Assembly: GCA_023434365.1 (NCBI GenBank)
Contig: JAEYSV010000023.1
Span: forward strand, 38,525 to 102,524
Length of the DNA stretch: 64,000 nt
Source: Bacillota bacterium
GTDB lineage: Bacteria; Bacillota; Clostridia; Lachnospirales; Lachnospiraceae
Direction of reading: 5' to 3'
The translations under genes and the position numbers were made by a program. The notes beneath the pieces were generated by a model. That model had not been told where the DNA came from. It ran no database searches and saw nothing but the letters and a program-made list of their open reading frames with translations. Position 1 is the stretch's first letter. Every line of letters starts with the position of its first letter. Of the stretch, positions 1-8,036 are shown piece by piece.

Positions 1-1
1 A

Positions 2-424
2 TCAAAAACAGATGAGAAGGCCTCTTATGATCATATGAAAGAAGGGGTCATGGAGGAAGTAAAACGTATCTTCAAACCAGAGTTTTTAAATCGTATTGAT
101 GAAACAATTGTATTCCATGCACTTACAAAGGATAACTTAAACCAGATTGTCACTATTATGATGAAAGAAATCAATAAACGAATCTTTGCACAAATGGGGA
201 TTAAATTGGTGACAAATGAAAAAGTGACTGAGTTTATTGTGGAAAAGAGTTATGACAGCACATATGGTGCACGACCACTTCGAAGGGCGTTACAATCTTA
301 TATTGAAGATCCACTTGCCGAACAAGTGTTAGAAGGAAAAATACAGGCAAATGATACCGTACGTGTTACTCTTAAAGATGAAAAAATTAATTTTACGGCC
401 AAAAAACCGAAAGTGAGAAAATAA
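2..424 (+). CDS. clpC: ClpC-type AAA+ protease ATPase, C-terminal part (5' end outside window)
   Basis: This is the last 140 or so residues of a Clp/Hsp100 unfoldase, the ATPase that feeds substrates to the ClpP protease in the cytoplasm. The frame is open from base 2, so the gene begins upstream of the window. The visible part holds the end of the second AAA+ domain, including the FKPEFLNRID motif, and the D2-small domain with YGARPLRRALQ, both hallmarks of ClpA/ClpC/ClpB. The short tail ends in basic residues (KKPKVRK) and has no ClpB-like extension. The next gene but one is radA; clpC-radA is a common Firmicute order, which supports ClpC over ClpE or ClpB. No clear terminator follows. Confidence 0.9.
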   Translation, partial: SKTDEKASYDHMKEGVMEEVKRIFKPEFLNRIDETIVFHALTKDNLNQIVTIMMKEINKRIFAQMGIKLVTNEKVTEFIVEKSYDSTYGARPLRRALQSYIEDPLAEQVLEGKIQANDTVRVTLKDEKINFTAKKPKVRK

Positions 425-601
425 TATAAATAAGGTAATTATTTTTGTAGAATCCAATAATATTTACTAGAAAATACCCGACATATATTATATAATATCC
501 TCAATACGAAAGATAGTTGCAGCAATAGTAATTGATTATCGACGAAGGATATCATAGGGAGATAAGCCAATAGGGCAGGATAAATTAGGAGGATTAATAA
601 A

Positions 602-1015
602 ATGGCTGTTGTAGAAGAGTTAATACGCAAAGAAAACAATGGTACAATTAGCTTTGGAAATTATCAGTTGGCTACTAAGTCAAAGTTAAGTGATTTTCAA
701 CATGATGGAGACTTATACAAAGTAAAGACATATCAGAAAATTACAAAGCTGGAACGCAATGGTTTATTTGTGTATGAGTCTGTTCCAGGGACTTCCGTAT
801 TCGATTTTAAACTTGATGAAAACGAATTAAAATTCAAAGTGGAAGGGACTACCTCCTCGCAAATCACGTTAGAACTTGAACCGGAACAAGAGTATACGGT
901 TGCGGTTGATCAAACAGAACTTGGAAATATGAGAACGAATCTTGGTGGTAAGCTTGTAATCAGCTTAGAACTAAGTGAGGGACAAATGAGTGAAGTTCTT
1001 ATTGCCCGTCGTTAG
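602..1015 (+). CDS. Conserved hypothetical protein between clpC and radA
   Basis: A 137-residue soluble protein starting with ATG 8 bases after a strong TAGGAGG site (about 587-593). I see no signal peptide, membrane segment, metal motif or known enzymatic motif. The composition is polar, with alternating hydrophobic residues suggesting a beta-rich fold, and the second half is acidic. Similar short proteins occur in Lachnospiraceae, sometimes annotated 'endosialidase' without functional support; nothing here shows that activity. A strong intrinsic terminator follows at 1036-1065. Its place between two stress and repair genes may hint at a related role, but that is inference only. Confidence 0.8.
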   Translation: MAVVEELIRKENNGTISFGNYQLATKSKLSDFQHDGDLYKVKTYQKITKLERNGLFVYESVPGTSVFDFKLDENELKFKVEGTTSSQITLELEPEQEYTVAVDQTELGNMRTNLGGKLVISLELSEGQMSEVLIARR

Positions 1016-1035
1016 GGAATAGTATTATAAGGATG

Positions 1036-1065
1036 TAGGGGAGCGTTATAGCTCCCCTATTTTTT
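1036..1065 (+). terminator. Intrinsic terminator after the small conserved gene
   Basis: A perfect 9-bp stem (TAGGGGAGC, 1036-1044, with GCTCCCCTA, 1051-1059) and a 6-base loop are followed by a run of six T. It separates the small gene from radA, which therefore probably has its own promoter or relies on read-through. Confidence 0.9.
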
Positions 1066-1111
1066 ACCTAAATTGTGGTTAGTTTTTGATTTGAGAAGGG
1101 GAGTTATTCAT

Positions 1112-2470
1112 ATGGCAAAAAGTAAAATGGTGTTCTTTTGTAAAGAATGTGGATTTGAGTCATCCAAATGGCTAGGGCAGTGTCCAGGATGCAAGTGCTG
1201 GGATACCTTTGTGGAGGAACCGGTAGTGAAAAAAACGAGTTCAGCAACAAAGGCTTCAATACGAGTAAATAGCGAGCCAGCCAAACTAGAAACCATCAGT
1301 ACAGATGAAAACGAACGGATTAGCACTTCAGTGCATGAGTTTGACCGCGTGCTAGGCGGAGGAATTGTTGCGGGATCACTTGTTTTGGTTGGTGGTGACC
1401 CGGGAATAGGCAAATCAACTTTATTACTTCAGGTGTGTCAGCATCTTGTTGGGATGGGGAAAAAGGTGCTATATATTTCAGGTGAGGAATCCCTTAAACA
1501 GATCAAAATGAGAGCCAAACGGCTTAGTAATTATCAAGGTGAAATGTTACTACTAAGTGAAACCAATCTGGATCTTATTGAGGAGACGATTCGAAGTATT
1601 AAGCCGGATATCGCTGTCATTGACTCAATCCAGACGATGTTTCGTGAGGATATTAGTTCTTCTCCTGGAAGCGTTAGTCAGGTTAGAGAGACCACGGGAG
1701 CCCTAATGCATCTGGCAAAACGGGAAGGCGTCAGTATTTTTATCGTTGGACATGTTACCAAAGAAGGAGTAGTAGCTGGACCAAGAGTATTAGAACATAT
1801 GGTAGATACTGTTTTGTATTTTGAGGGAGATAATCAGGCAAGTTATCGTTTGCTTCGTGCAGTTAAAAATCGTTTTGGATCCACCAATGAAGTTGGAGTT
1901 TTTGAGATGAGGGGTGATGGGCTAAGAGAGGTGTCTAATCCATCTGAATATATGTTAAATGGTAAACCTGAAGGAGCAAGCGGTTCTGTCGTTGCCTGCT
2001 CGGTGGAAGGAACCAGATCTATCTTAGTAGAAGTACAAGCGTTAGTCAGCCAGACCTATTATAATATGCCAAGGCGTACTGCAGCAGGAACCGATTATAA
2101 TCGAATGAACCTATTATTAGCAGTTATCGAAAAACGACTTAGTATTCAATTATCCGGATGTGATGCTTATGTAAATGTTGCAGGCGGGATGAAGATCAAT
2201 GAGCCAGCAATGGATCTTGCTATTGTTGCAGCTATTCTTTCAAGCTATAAAAACCGTATTATTGATCCAAATACGATTGTATTTGGTGAGGTTGGTTTGA
2301 CTGGAGAAGTCAGAGGAGTCAATCAGGCAGAGCAAAGAGTTATCGAAGCGGTTAAAATGGGATTTACCACCTGTGTTATGCCGATGGTTAATACAAAATT
2401 ATTTGAAAAACATCCTATTAAATTAATTGGAATATCAAACATTAAAGAAATAATGAGTATACTTCAGTAG
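1112..2470 (+). CDS. radA: DNA repair protein RadA/Sms
   Basis: RadA is a RecA-like ATPase and helicase that processes recombination intermediates and helps branch migration. The 452-residue product has the whole family layout: an N-terminal C4 zinc finger (Cys10, 13, 24 and 27), a Walker A motif GIGKST near residue 98, the RadA signature KNRFGS near residue 255, and a C-terminal Lon-protease-like domain containing GEVGLTGEVR. An upstream in-frame ATG at 1073 is possible, but AGAAGGGGAG at 1094-1103 and the usual MAKSK-type start favour 1112. The length is normal for the family. Confidence 0.95.
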   Translation: MAKSKMVFFCKECGFESSKWLGQCPGCKCWDTFVEEPVVKKTSSATKASIRVNSEPAKLETISTDENERISTSVHEFDRVLGGGIVAGSLVLVGGDPGIGKSTLLLQVCQHLVGMGKKVLYISGEESLKQIKMRAKRLSNYQGEMLLLSETNLDLIEETIRSIKPDIAVIDSIQTMFREDISSSPGSVSQVRETTGALMHLAKREGVSIFIVGHVTKEGVVAGPRVLEHMVDTVLYFEGDNQASYRLLRAVKNRFGSTNEVGVFEMRGDGLREVSNPSEYMLNGKPEGASGSVVACSVEGTRSILVEVQALVSQTYYNMPRRTAAGTDYNRMNLLLAVIEKRLSIQLSGCDAYVNVAGGMKINEPAMDLAIVAAILSSYKNRIIDPNTIVFGEVGLTGEVRGVNQAEQRVIEAVKMGFTTCVMPMVNTKLFEKHPIKLIGISNIKEIMSILQ

Positions 2471-2512
2471 CTGAGAGCACAACAAAATGTGCCAAAAATA
2501 TTTAAAATAGTG

Positions 2513-2541
2513 TTGACAATTCGCACAATTCGTAGTATGAT
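2513..2541 (+). promoter_or_regulatory. Sigma-A promoter of tRNA-Trp
   Basis: TTGACA (2513-2518), a 17-base spacer and TATGAT (2536-2541) form a near-consensus housekeeping promoter about 55 bases upstream of the tRNA. Confidence 0.85.
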
Positions 2542-2595
2542 ATTCCTTGTCAGCGACTACTGCATGTACAAGCAGAAATCGCAACATACCTATAT

Positions 2596-2666
2596 AGGGG
2601 AATCATACAGCGGCAGTATGACGGTCTCCAAAACCGTTCACGGGGGTTCGAATCCCTCTTCCCCTG
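2596..2666 (+). tRNA. trnW: tRNA-Trp (anticodon CCA)
   Basis: A complete cloverleaf can be drawn: 7-bp acceptor stem (AGGGGAA with TTCCCCT), D stem ATAC/GTAT, anticodon stem ACGGT/ACCGT with loop CTCCAAA (anticodon CCA at 2628-2630), a 4-base variable loop, and a T stem closing TTCGAAT. The discriminator base is G, as expected for bacterial tRNA-Trp. The 3' CCA is not encoded. Promoter and terminator flank it closely, so it is a single-gene transcript. Confidence 0.96.
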
Positions 2667-2675
2667 CTATCTTAG

Positions 2676-2705
2676 ACCTTGGTGTAATCAACACCAAGGT
2701 TTTTT
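2676..2705 (+). terminator. Intrinsic terminator of tRNA-Trp
   Basis: A perfect 9-bp stem (ACCTTGGTG, 2676-2684, with CACCAAGGT, 2692-2700) is followed by T's. The T-run is also the left edge of the 111-bp repeat at 2700-2810. Confidence 0.88.
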
Positions 2706-2810
2706 ATGATATAGGAAATTGCTAATTTCCTATATCATAAAAAACGCTCCGCGAGGATGCACATGACGCGCATATGAAAGTTTGTCACTATCGTGACAGC
2801 GCGTCAGCGC
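2700..2810 (+). repeat. 111-bp palindromic intergenic repeat, copy 1
   Basis: This block matches 34184-34294 at 110 of 111 positions; the one difference is A or G within CATATRAAG. It contains a 16-bp perfect hairpin (2705-2720 with 2724-2739, loop GCT), a linker with CGCTCCGCGAGGATG, and a second hairpin in which TGACGCGC (2764-2771) pairs with GCGCGTCA (2799-2806) around an inner GTCAC/GTGAC stem. It starts in the T-run of the tRNA-Trp terminator. No reading frame is evident, so it behaves like a non-autonomous or REP-like element. Confidence 0.9.
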
Positions 2811-2835
2811 TAGAGTCTGGCAATCCAGACTCTAG
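2810..2835 (+). other. Perfect hairpin abutting repeat copy 1
   Basis: CTAGAGTCTGG pairs with CCAGACTCTAG across a CAAT loop (11 bp). A different hairpin (GAGTTT/AAACTC) stands at the same place after the second repeat copy. Only the fold, not the sequence, is shared there. No T-run follows. Confidence 0.7.
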
Positions 2836-2868
2836 CTTGTGTTATAGAAGTTGCTATTCATCCAGTGC

Positions 2869-2897
2869 TTGACATTCTAAGTGCGTATCGGTATACT
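2869..2897 (+). promoter_or_regulatory. Strong sigma-A promoter upstream of a structured leader
   Basis: TTGACA (2869-2874), a 17-base spacer and TATACT (2892-2897). Transcription would start near 2904, about 310 bases upstream of the HisRS-type gene and 146 bases before an intrinsic terminator. Confidence 0.8.
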
Positions 2898-2903
2898 AAG
2901 CCT

Positions 2904-3080
2904 AAATAAGAAAATGGGGTATTATTTCATGTATAATTTATGTATCCATCATCATCAAAGTAAGTAAACGCAGTCTTAGTTCGTATCGTACGAGTAAGAT
3001 TGCTTGTTGTCGTGCTCGTGAGGATGGATAACTAATCTTAAGATTATCTGCCATACGGGTATGCCGTATGGCTTTTATTT
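2904..3080 (+). ncRNA. Candidate structured RNA, about 175 nt, ending at an intrinsic terminator
   Basis: A strong promoter (2869-2897) and a terminator (3050-3080) bracket a segment with no credible ORF. TATCCATC (2943-2950) can pair with GATGGATA (3023-3030), enclosing a long hairpin in which GCAGTCTTA pairs with TAAGATTGC, topped by TCGTA/TACGA. The palindrome AATCTTAAGATT comes just before the terminator. It could be a small RNA or an attenuating leader of the downstream gene. I found no T-box signature (GGNACCGCG) and cannot match it to a known family. Confidence 0.5.
3050..3080 (+). terminator. Intrinsic terminator or attenuator upstream of the HisRS-type gene
   Basis: A perfect 9-bp stem GCCATACGG (3050-3058) with CCGTATGGC (3064-3072) is followed by TTTTATTTTC. 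It lies 135 bases before the start codon at 3216. Confidence 0.85.
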
Positions 3081-3117
3081 TCTTTATGAGGCAAATTGCC
3101 GAAGCCACATTTTAATT

Positions 3118-3188
3118 AGGCTTTTGACTTGCCAAGTTTTCATGGATTAAATGTGTCAAAAGCCTTTGTAAGGTTATGATTCGTCAAT
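3118..3188 (+). repeat. Hairpin and GTCAAAAGCC...GTCAAT repeat, copy 1
   Basis: AGGCTTTTGAC (3118-3128) and GTCAAAAGCCT (3155-3165) form an 11-bp inverted repeat. GTCAAAAGCC followed 18 bases later by GTCAAT recurs at 55190-55229 and 63888-63928 with similar spacing. The copy lies just upstream of the HisRS-type gene and could be a regulatory or repeat-derived element. Confidence 0.55.
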
Positions 3189-3215
3189 AATAACAAGTGG
3201 AAAGGGTGTTAATAT

Positions 3216-4457
3216 ATGAAAAAAGCGACTGTGAAAGGAACTAATGATTATTTACCTAAGGAAGTGAGAATTAGGGATTATCTTCAGAATAAGATACTTG
3301 AGGTATATCAAGAAAATGGGTTTTCCAGAATTACAACTCCTGTAATTGAAGATGCAGAAAACCTAGATAAGAGCGAAGGTGGAGAGAACCTTAATCTTAT
3401 TTTTAAGATTTTAAAACGTGGTGAGAAATTAGAGAAAGCGTTGGAAGCGAAGAAGTATGACGAATTATCGGATATGGGGCTTCGTTATGATCTGACACTT
3501 CCCCTAAGCCGTTATTTTGCCAATAATAGAGCGAAATTAATGTATCCAATCAAATGTATTCAAATAGACCGTGTATATCGTGCTGAGCGTCCTCAGAAAG
3601 GCAGACTTCGTGAGTTTGTACAGTGTGATATTGATATCCTGGGATCCGATAGTTATACTTGCGAAATTGAGTTAATTACTGTGACAGCGCAGGCATTATT
3701 AGCAATTGGAATGAAGGAATTCAAGGTAAAGGTAAATAACCGTAAAATTCTCAAATCTGTTCTTATGAAGGCCGGATTTACAGAGGACCAATTAGATAGC
3801 GTTTGTATCACCTTTGATAAATTAGATAAAGTTTCCAGGGAGGGTGTTATTGCAGAACTTCGTGAAAAGGGTATGAGTGAAGAAAGCATTACGAATTTTG
3901 CTGACGTGTTAAGCAGAGGTCCCCTTGAATTAAGTCAGTTAAAAGAAATGTCAGATGATCTAGAGACAATTGAGACAATGGAGAAGATTATTGCTAGTGC
4001 TAAGGAGCTTTCTGGCGGTGCATATGATATTGTATTTGATTTATCTTTGGTTCGTGGACAAGGATATTATACGGGCAGTGTTTTTGAGATTGAGAGTACC
4101 AAGTTTAGAGGAGCAATTGGTGGCGGTGGCAGATATGATAATCTAATTGGCAAGTTCACCGGAGAAGCGGTACCTGCAGTTGGATTTAGTATCGGATTTG
4201 AACGTATCTTTTCTATTCTTTCTGAATCTCAGTTCGAGATTCCGGATAGTAAAAAGAAGGTGGCACTACTTTATCAAGCTGAGGATTTTGTTCAGGCAAT
4301 GCAGAAGGCGAACGTACTTCGTGGCGAGTATGACGTGGTGATGTATGAAAAACCAAAGAAGGTCGGTAAATTCTTAAATCGTTTAACAGAGTATGATTTT
4401 TATGGTTATTTGATCTATGGGGAAGCAGAGGAAGTTTCTGCGTTATCAAAAGAATAA
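3216..4457 (+). CDS. hisS: Histidyl-tRNA synthetase-type protein with short C-terminal domain
   Basis: Class II aminoacyl-tRNA synthetase fold, 413 residues. Seen: GLRYDLTLPLSRY (motif close to the eukaryote-like RYDLTVPFARY form), motif 2 with YRAERPQKGRLREF, the histidine-binding VRGQGYYTGSVFE loop, and GGGGRYDNL of motif 3. The key Arg of the VRG loop is present, though the usual LDYY reads QGYY. The anticodon-binding domain looks shortened: the protein ends soon after the strand YGYLIYGEAEE. It may be a second HisRS, or less likely a HisZ-like regulatory subunit of ATP phosphoribosyltransferase; no other his genes are nearby. A GGAAAGGG site precedes the ATG. Confidence 0.82.
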   Translation: MKKATVKGTNDYLPKEVRIRDYLQNKILEVYQENGFSRITTPVIEDAENLDKSEGGENLNLIFKILKRGEKLEKALEAKKYDELSDMGLRYDLTLPLSRYFANNRAKLMYPIKCIQIDRVYRAERPQKGRLREFVQCDIDILGSDSYTCEIELITVTAQALLAIGMKEFKVKVNNRKILKSVLMKAGFTEDQLDSVCITFDKLDKVSREGVIAELREKGMSEESITNFADVLSRGPLELSQLKEMSDDLETIETMEKIIASAKELSGGAYDIVFDLSLVRGQGYYTGSVFEIESTKFRGAIGGGGRYDNLIGKFTGEAVPAVGFSIGFERIFSILSESQFEIPDSKKKVALLYQAEDFVQAMQKANVLRGEYDVVMYEKPKKVGKFLNRLTEYDFYGYLIYGEAEEVSALSKE

Positions 4458-4488
4458 CTTTATATATGATATTTGCAGAATCATCATA

Positions 4489-4540
4489 AAAGGAGCAATA
4501 CATGGTACGGTTAACGTCTCATGTATTGCTCCTTTTTTTC
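4489..4540 (+). terminator. Intrinsic terminator after the HisRS-type gene
   Basis: A perfect 16-bp stem (4489-4504 with 4520-4535; arm AAAGGAGCAATACATG) is followed by seven or more T. Confidence 0.93.
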
Positions 4541-4664
4541 TTTCAAAGGAAATTGCAAACTAAGAAAGAAGACCCTCCAGGGGATGATCGCTTTCCGCTT
4601 CGTTATATGCGCTTAACCAATTAGGAGCAATGCTTTAATATCAGTGAGGGATTGATTGGGTAGA

Positions 4665-5456
4665 TTATAAGACTAATGTGTGATTGAGAAGTTTCTCAAT
4701 AATCACTTCTGGTCTTGTAGTAATATACTTACTGACTTCCTTTGCGGCATCGGTACCATTTTCCATAGCATAACTGTGGTGAACGAGGGTAAGCATACTG
4801 AGGTCATTATGATGATCTCCAAAAGCCATCGCTTCGGAGGGGTTGATGCTTAACTTATCTAGTAAGGCAGCGACTCCGTTGCCTTTCGTGCTTTCTTTTG
4901 AGGTGAGATCAATCCATTCGAAACCAGACAAAGCACATGAGACGATGTCTTGATATTGTGAAAGGAGATTTTCGCCATGCTGATAGGTGATACCTCTTGT
5001 GTCACGACCGGATACTTTGACGATATCTTCGTCAATATCTTCAAAACGATCCACTTCTATCATTACATTCTTAACATTATCACGTAAATGATATAAAAAG
5101 GATGGATTACCTTTTAGTATATAAGAGGCATGCTGGCCGTCTAGTAAAGCGTCGATTCCTTCAAGGGAAGAAATATGATTGGCAATATTAAGTGCTGTGC
5201 TACGCTCAAGTTCATGTTTTGCGATTAGTTCATTTTGATATACCACTATGCCACCGTTAGAAGCAATAAATGCAAGGTCATCTTTTACTTCATGAAAAAG
5301 TTTGGTTAGATTGGGGTACTGCCTGCCACTTGCAGCAGCAAAGATTATGCCTTGTTTTTTTAGTTCTTTTATCTGACGGATGATATCTGGAGTTAGCTTG
5401 TGCTTTGTATTTTGTAATAAGGTGCCGTCTAGGTCGCTGGCAATAAATCGAATCAT
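4665..5456 (-). CDS. HAD superfamily Cof-type phosphatase
   Basis: Predicted cytoplasmic sugar-phosphate or nucleotide phosphatase of the HAD Cof/IIB subfamily, 263 residues. Motif I is SDLDGTLL near the N terminus, with the nucleophile Asp in the usual place; motif II is AAASGRQ; the motif III/IV region ends with FGDHHNDLSML near residue 220. The large cap between them is typical of the Cof family. The AAAGGACAT site sits directly upstream of the ATG. Substrate specificity cannot be predicted. It is transcribed towards the HisRS-type gene and appears to be a single-gene unit. Confidence 0.88.
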   Translation of the reverse strand: MIRFIASDLDGTLLQNTKHKLTPDIIRQIKELKKQGIIFAAASGRQYPNLTKLFHEVKDDLAFIASNGGIVVYQNELIAKHELERSTALNIANHISSLEGIDALLDGQHASYILKGNPSFLYHLRDNVKNVMIEVDRFEDIDEDIVKVSGRDTRGITYQHGENLLSQYQDIVSCALSGFEWIDLTSKESTKGNGVAALLDKLSINPSEAMAFGDHHNDLSMLTLVHHSYAMENGTDAAKEVSKYITTRPEVIIEKLLNHTLVL

Positions 5457-5666
5457 CTTATGTCCTTTCTATTCTAAGTTTGGATTACTTTCGAGTTACT
5501 ATATAATATAAAGTATGTTGAAGCTAATATTCGGATTTGTTTCGCCTCTTGATAGGCTAAACTCCTTCGATTGTAGCAGATAGTGATAAAGTTCGCAATA
5601 AGTGAAGCTTTTTATTTATAACAAAGAGGGATATAATGGTACTATATGAAGGAAAGGGGCAGTACA

Positions 5667-6704
5667 ATGAAAGTATTATTTATTGGTGGTACAGGAACTA
5701 TTAGTATGGCAATTAGTAAGCAGCTTCTGAACCTTGGTCACGAACTCTATTTGATTAATCGTGGCAATCGAAATGATGATTTAATAGGAAATGTTCATTA
5801 TCTTACAGTGGATATTAATGAGGAGGCTCAGGTTAGGGAGTTGCTCACAGACTTATCTTTTGATGTGGTAGCGGACTTTATTGCATTTGTCCCTAGTCAA
5901 TTGGAAAGGGATTATCGATTGTTTGCTGGAAGAACGAAGCAATTTATCTTTATTAGCTCTGCTAGTGCATATCAGAAGCCATTATCCGATTATCGTATCA
6001 ATGAAGGGACACCAGTAGCCAATCCATACTGGGAGTATTCCCGGAATAAGATTGCCTGTGAAGAATATTTGCTAAAACAATATCGGGAGAAACAGTTTCC
6101 AATTACCATAGTTAGACCTAGCCACACTTATGATGAACGTTCCATTCCACTTGGTGTGCATGGTAAGCAGGGTAGTTTCAGTGTTGTAAAGCGAATGCTA
6201 AAAGGGAAACCGGTTATTATTCATGGAGATGGGACTAGTCTATGGACGATGACGCATAACAGTGATTTTGCCAAAGGATTTATTGGATTGATGGCCAATA
6301 TACATGCAATCGGACAAACAGTTCAGATTACTTCCGATGAAACGCTTACCTGGAATCAGGTTTATCAGGCAATTGCAAGGCATCTTAATGTTGAGTTCAA
6401 ACCATATTATGTAAGCTCCCAGTTTTTAGAGGACTGTAGTGACTACGATTTCTTAGGTAGCCTGATTGGCGATAAAGCAAATAGTGTAGTATTTGATAAT
6501 ACGAGATTAAAACAGCTAATTCCTGGATTAGTAATGGAGAAACGGTTTGATACCGGAGTTGCAGAAACGATTGATTATATCATGTCACATAAGGAGTATC
6601 AGATTGAAGATGAAGAATTTGATTGTTTTTGTGACCGTTTAATTGAAGCCTTAGAAGATGCTAAGGTAAAGATTATGACGAAAGAAAAGGTTATTAAGGA
6701 ATGA
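5667..6704 (+). CDS. NAD-dependent epimerase/dehydratase family protein
   Basis: Extended short-chain dehydrogenase-like protein of 345 residues with an N-terminal Rossmann motif (FIGGTGTIS), SSASAY before the catalytic segment, and YSRNK as the YxxxK active-site motif. Proteins of this kind act on nucleotide sugars or serve as NAD-binding RNA or protein partners (CSP41-like); the substrate is unknown. An in-frame ATG at 5646 exists, but GGAAAGGGG at 5651-5659 lies inside that extension and suits the ATG at 5667. The stop overlaps the PHP gene (ATGA), so the two are translationally coupled. Confidence 0.85.
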   Translation: MKVLFIGGTGTISMAISKQLLNLGHELYLINRGNRNDDLIGNVHYLTVDINEEAQVRELLTDLSFDVVADFIAFVPSQLERDYRLFAGRTKQFIFISSASAYQKPLSDYRINEGTPVANPYWEYSRNKIACEEYLLKQYREKQFPITIVRPSHTYDERSIPLGVHGKQGSFSVVKRMLKGKPVIIHGDGTSLWTMTHNSDFAKGFIGLMANIHAIGQTVQITSDETLTWNQVYQAIARHLNVEFKPYYVSSQFLEDCSDYDFLGSLIGDKANSVVFDNTRLKQLIPGLVMEKRFDTGVAETIDYIMSHKEYQIEDEEFDCFCDRLIEALEDAKVKIMTKEKVIKE

Positions 6705-7456
6705 TTGAAAGGGTAGCTCGGATTTTTAATAAAAAAAAGAAAATGAATGAGAGCATTGATGGGTTATCTTATCTTTATGATACGCATATTCATACATCGG
6801 AAGCGAGTGCTTGTGGAAAAGCAAGCGGAGCCCAGCAGGCAAGATATTATAAGACAGCAGGTTATACTGGTATCATCGTGACAGATCATTTTTTTAACGG
6901 AAATAGTGCAATTCCTGACTATCTACCCTGGCAGAGAAAAGTAGAATTGTTTTTAAAGGGGTATGAAAACGCAAAAGAAGCAGGAGATAGAATTGGGCTG
7001 GATGTTTTTTTGGGTTGGGAAGCGTCTTTTAATGCGACAGAATTTTTAGTATATGGACTTGATAAAGACTGGCTACTATCTCATCCTGATATACTCGACT
7101 GGTCAGTGGAGGAACACTATAAGAGAATAAAGGCTGACGGAGGCTTTTTAGTTCATGCGCATCCTTTCAGAGAGGCCAGTTATATTAAGGAAGTTCGTTT
7201 GTTCCCGGAATATGTGGATGCAGTGGAAGCGATTAATCTGGCCAATGAGAGGCTAAATCCATTGTTTAATACAAAAGCGATTGCCTATGCCAAAGAACAT
7301 GGATTACCAATGACGGAAGGATCTGACAACCATTGTTACACGCATGATCGCGGAGGAATGGTATTTGATAGACGGTTATCCTCTATTGAAGAGTATATCA
7401 CCTTGGTAGAAAAGAAAGAAGGTTACCGGTTGATGAATCATAATATATTAGAGTAA
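6701..7456 (+). CDS. PHP-domain metal-dependent phosphoesterase-like protein
   Basis: A 251-residue protein with the PHP motifs: YDTHIHTSE near residue 26, IVTDHFF, GWEASF, FLVHAHPFR and a final GSDNHC. These His and Asp residues bind a metal cluster in PHP phosphoesterases such as histidinol phosphatase and the polymerase PHP domain. The start overlaps the stop of the epimerase gene by 4 bases, so the products are likely made together. A DUF523 protein follows after 18 bases. The pathway is unknown. Confidence 0.87.
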   Translation: MIERVARIFNKKKKMNESIDGLSYLYDTHIHTSEASACGKASGAQQARYYKTAGYTGIIVTDHFFNGNSAIPDYLPWQRKVELFLKGYENAKEAGDRIGLDVFLGWEASFNATEFLVYGLDKDWLLSHPDILDWSVEEHYKRIKADGGFLVHAHPFREASYIKEVRLFPEYVDAVEAINLANERLNPLFNTKAIAYAKEHGLPMTEGSDNHCYTHDRGGMVFDRRLSSIEEYITLVEKKEGYRLMNHNILE

Positions 7457-7474
7457 AGATAGGAGTTATAATAA

Positions 7475-7924
7475 GTGGAGAATATACTAATCAGTACCTG
7501 CCTTCTTGGAATTGCCTGTCGGTATGATGGAAAAGAGATGGGGATTGACGCTGTCGATGAGTTAAAACACTATGCCCATTTGATTCCGGTTTGTCCTGAA
7601 GTCTATGGAGGATTAACGACACCGAGAGTTCCAGCTGAACGAGTTGGAGATAGAATTATAACGGCAAATGGAGTTGATGTGACTAACGAATATGTTCAGG
7701 GTGCGACTATGATGATGAAGTTAGCAAAAACCTTTCATTGTCGATATGCATTATTAAAGGAAAAGAGTCCCTCCTGTGGGTATGGATTAATCTATGATGG
7801 TACGTTTACCAATACATTGACCGAAGGAGAAGGGGTCTTTGCTTCGATGCTTGCGAAAGAGGGTATTCAGGTTTATGGAGAGAGTCAGATTGACGAACTT
7901 AAGAAGTTGTTAATGAAAAAATAG
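7475..7924 (+). CDS. DUF523 family protein
   Basis: A 149-residue protein of the DUF523 family. It starts with GTG, supported by AGGAGT about 8 bases upstream. Family motifs seen are STCLLGIACRYDG at the N terminus, CPEVYGGL near residue 42, PRVPAE, and KEKSPSCGYG near residue 95; the conserved Cys residues suggest a metal or sulfur role that has not been assigned. It is last in the epimerase-PHP-DUF523 cluster and is followed by a strong terminator. Confidence 0.87.
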   Translation: MENILISTCLLGIACRYDGKEMGIDAVDELKHYAHLIPVCPEVYGGLTTPRVPAERVGDRIITANGVDVTNEYVQGATMMMKLAKTFHCRYALLKEKSPSCGYGLIYDGTFTNTLTEGEGVFASMLAKEGIQVYGESQIDELKKLLMKK

Positions 7925-7956
7925 AAAAAGCTGTAATAAATGTAGTTATAAAGGAT

Positions 7957-8019
7957 ATGCTCCCTCTTAGGTAGACAAGCAAATAATAATACTTGTTTAC
8001 CTAGGAGGGAGCATTTTTC
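7957..8019. terminator. Bidirectional intrinsic terminator
   Basis: A long stem (5' arm from ATGCTCCCTC at 7957; 3' arm ending GAGGGAGCAT at 8013) is followed by T's on the plus strand. It lies between the convergent DUF523 and DUF1846 genes and can serve both. Confidence 0.88.
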
Positions 8020-8036
8020 ATTAGTTACTACGGTTA

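Noticed and set aside
2489..2725. 78-codon ORF on the plus strand
   Set aside because: It spans the tRNA-Trp gene and its promoter; the tRNA explains the sequence.
2880..3215. T-box riboswitch upstream of the HisRS-type gene
   Set aside because: A terminator is present, but the conserved T-box sequence and Stem I elements are not.
4540..4640. Possible degraded third copy of the 111-bp repeat
   Set aside because: It follows a T-run and has GGAAATTGC, but the rest does not align well enough.
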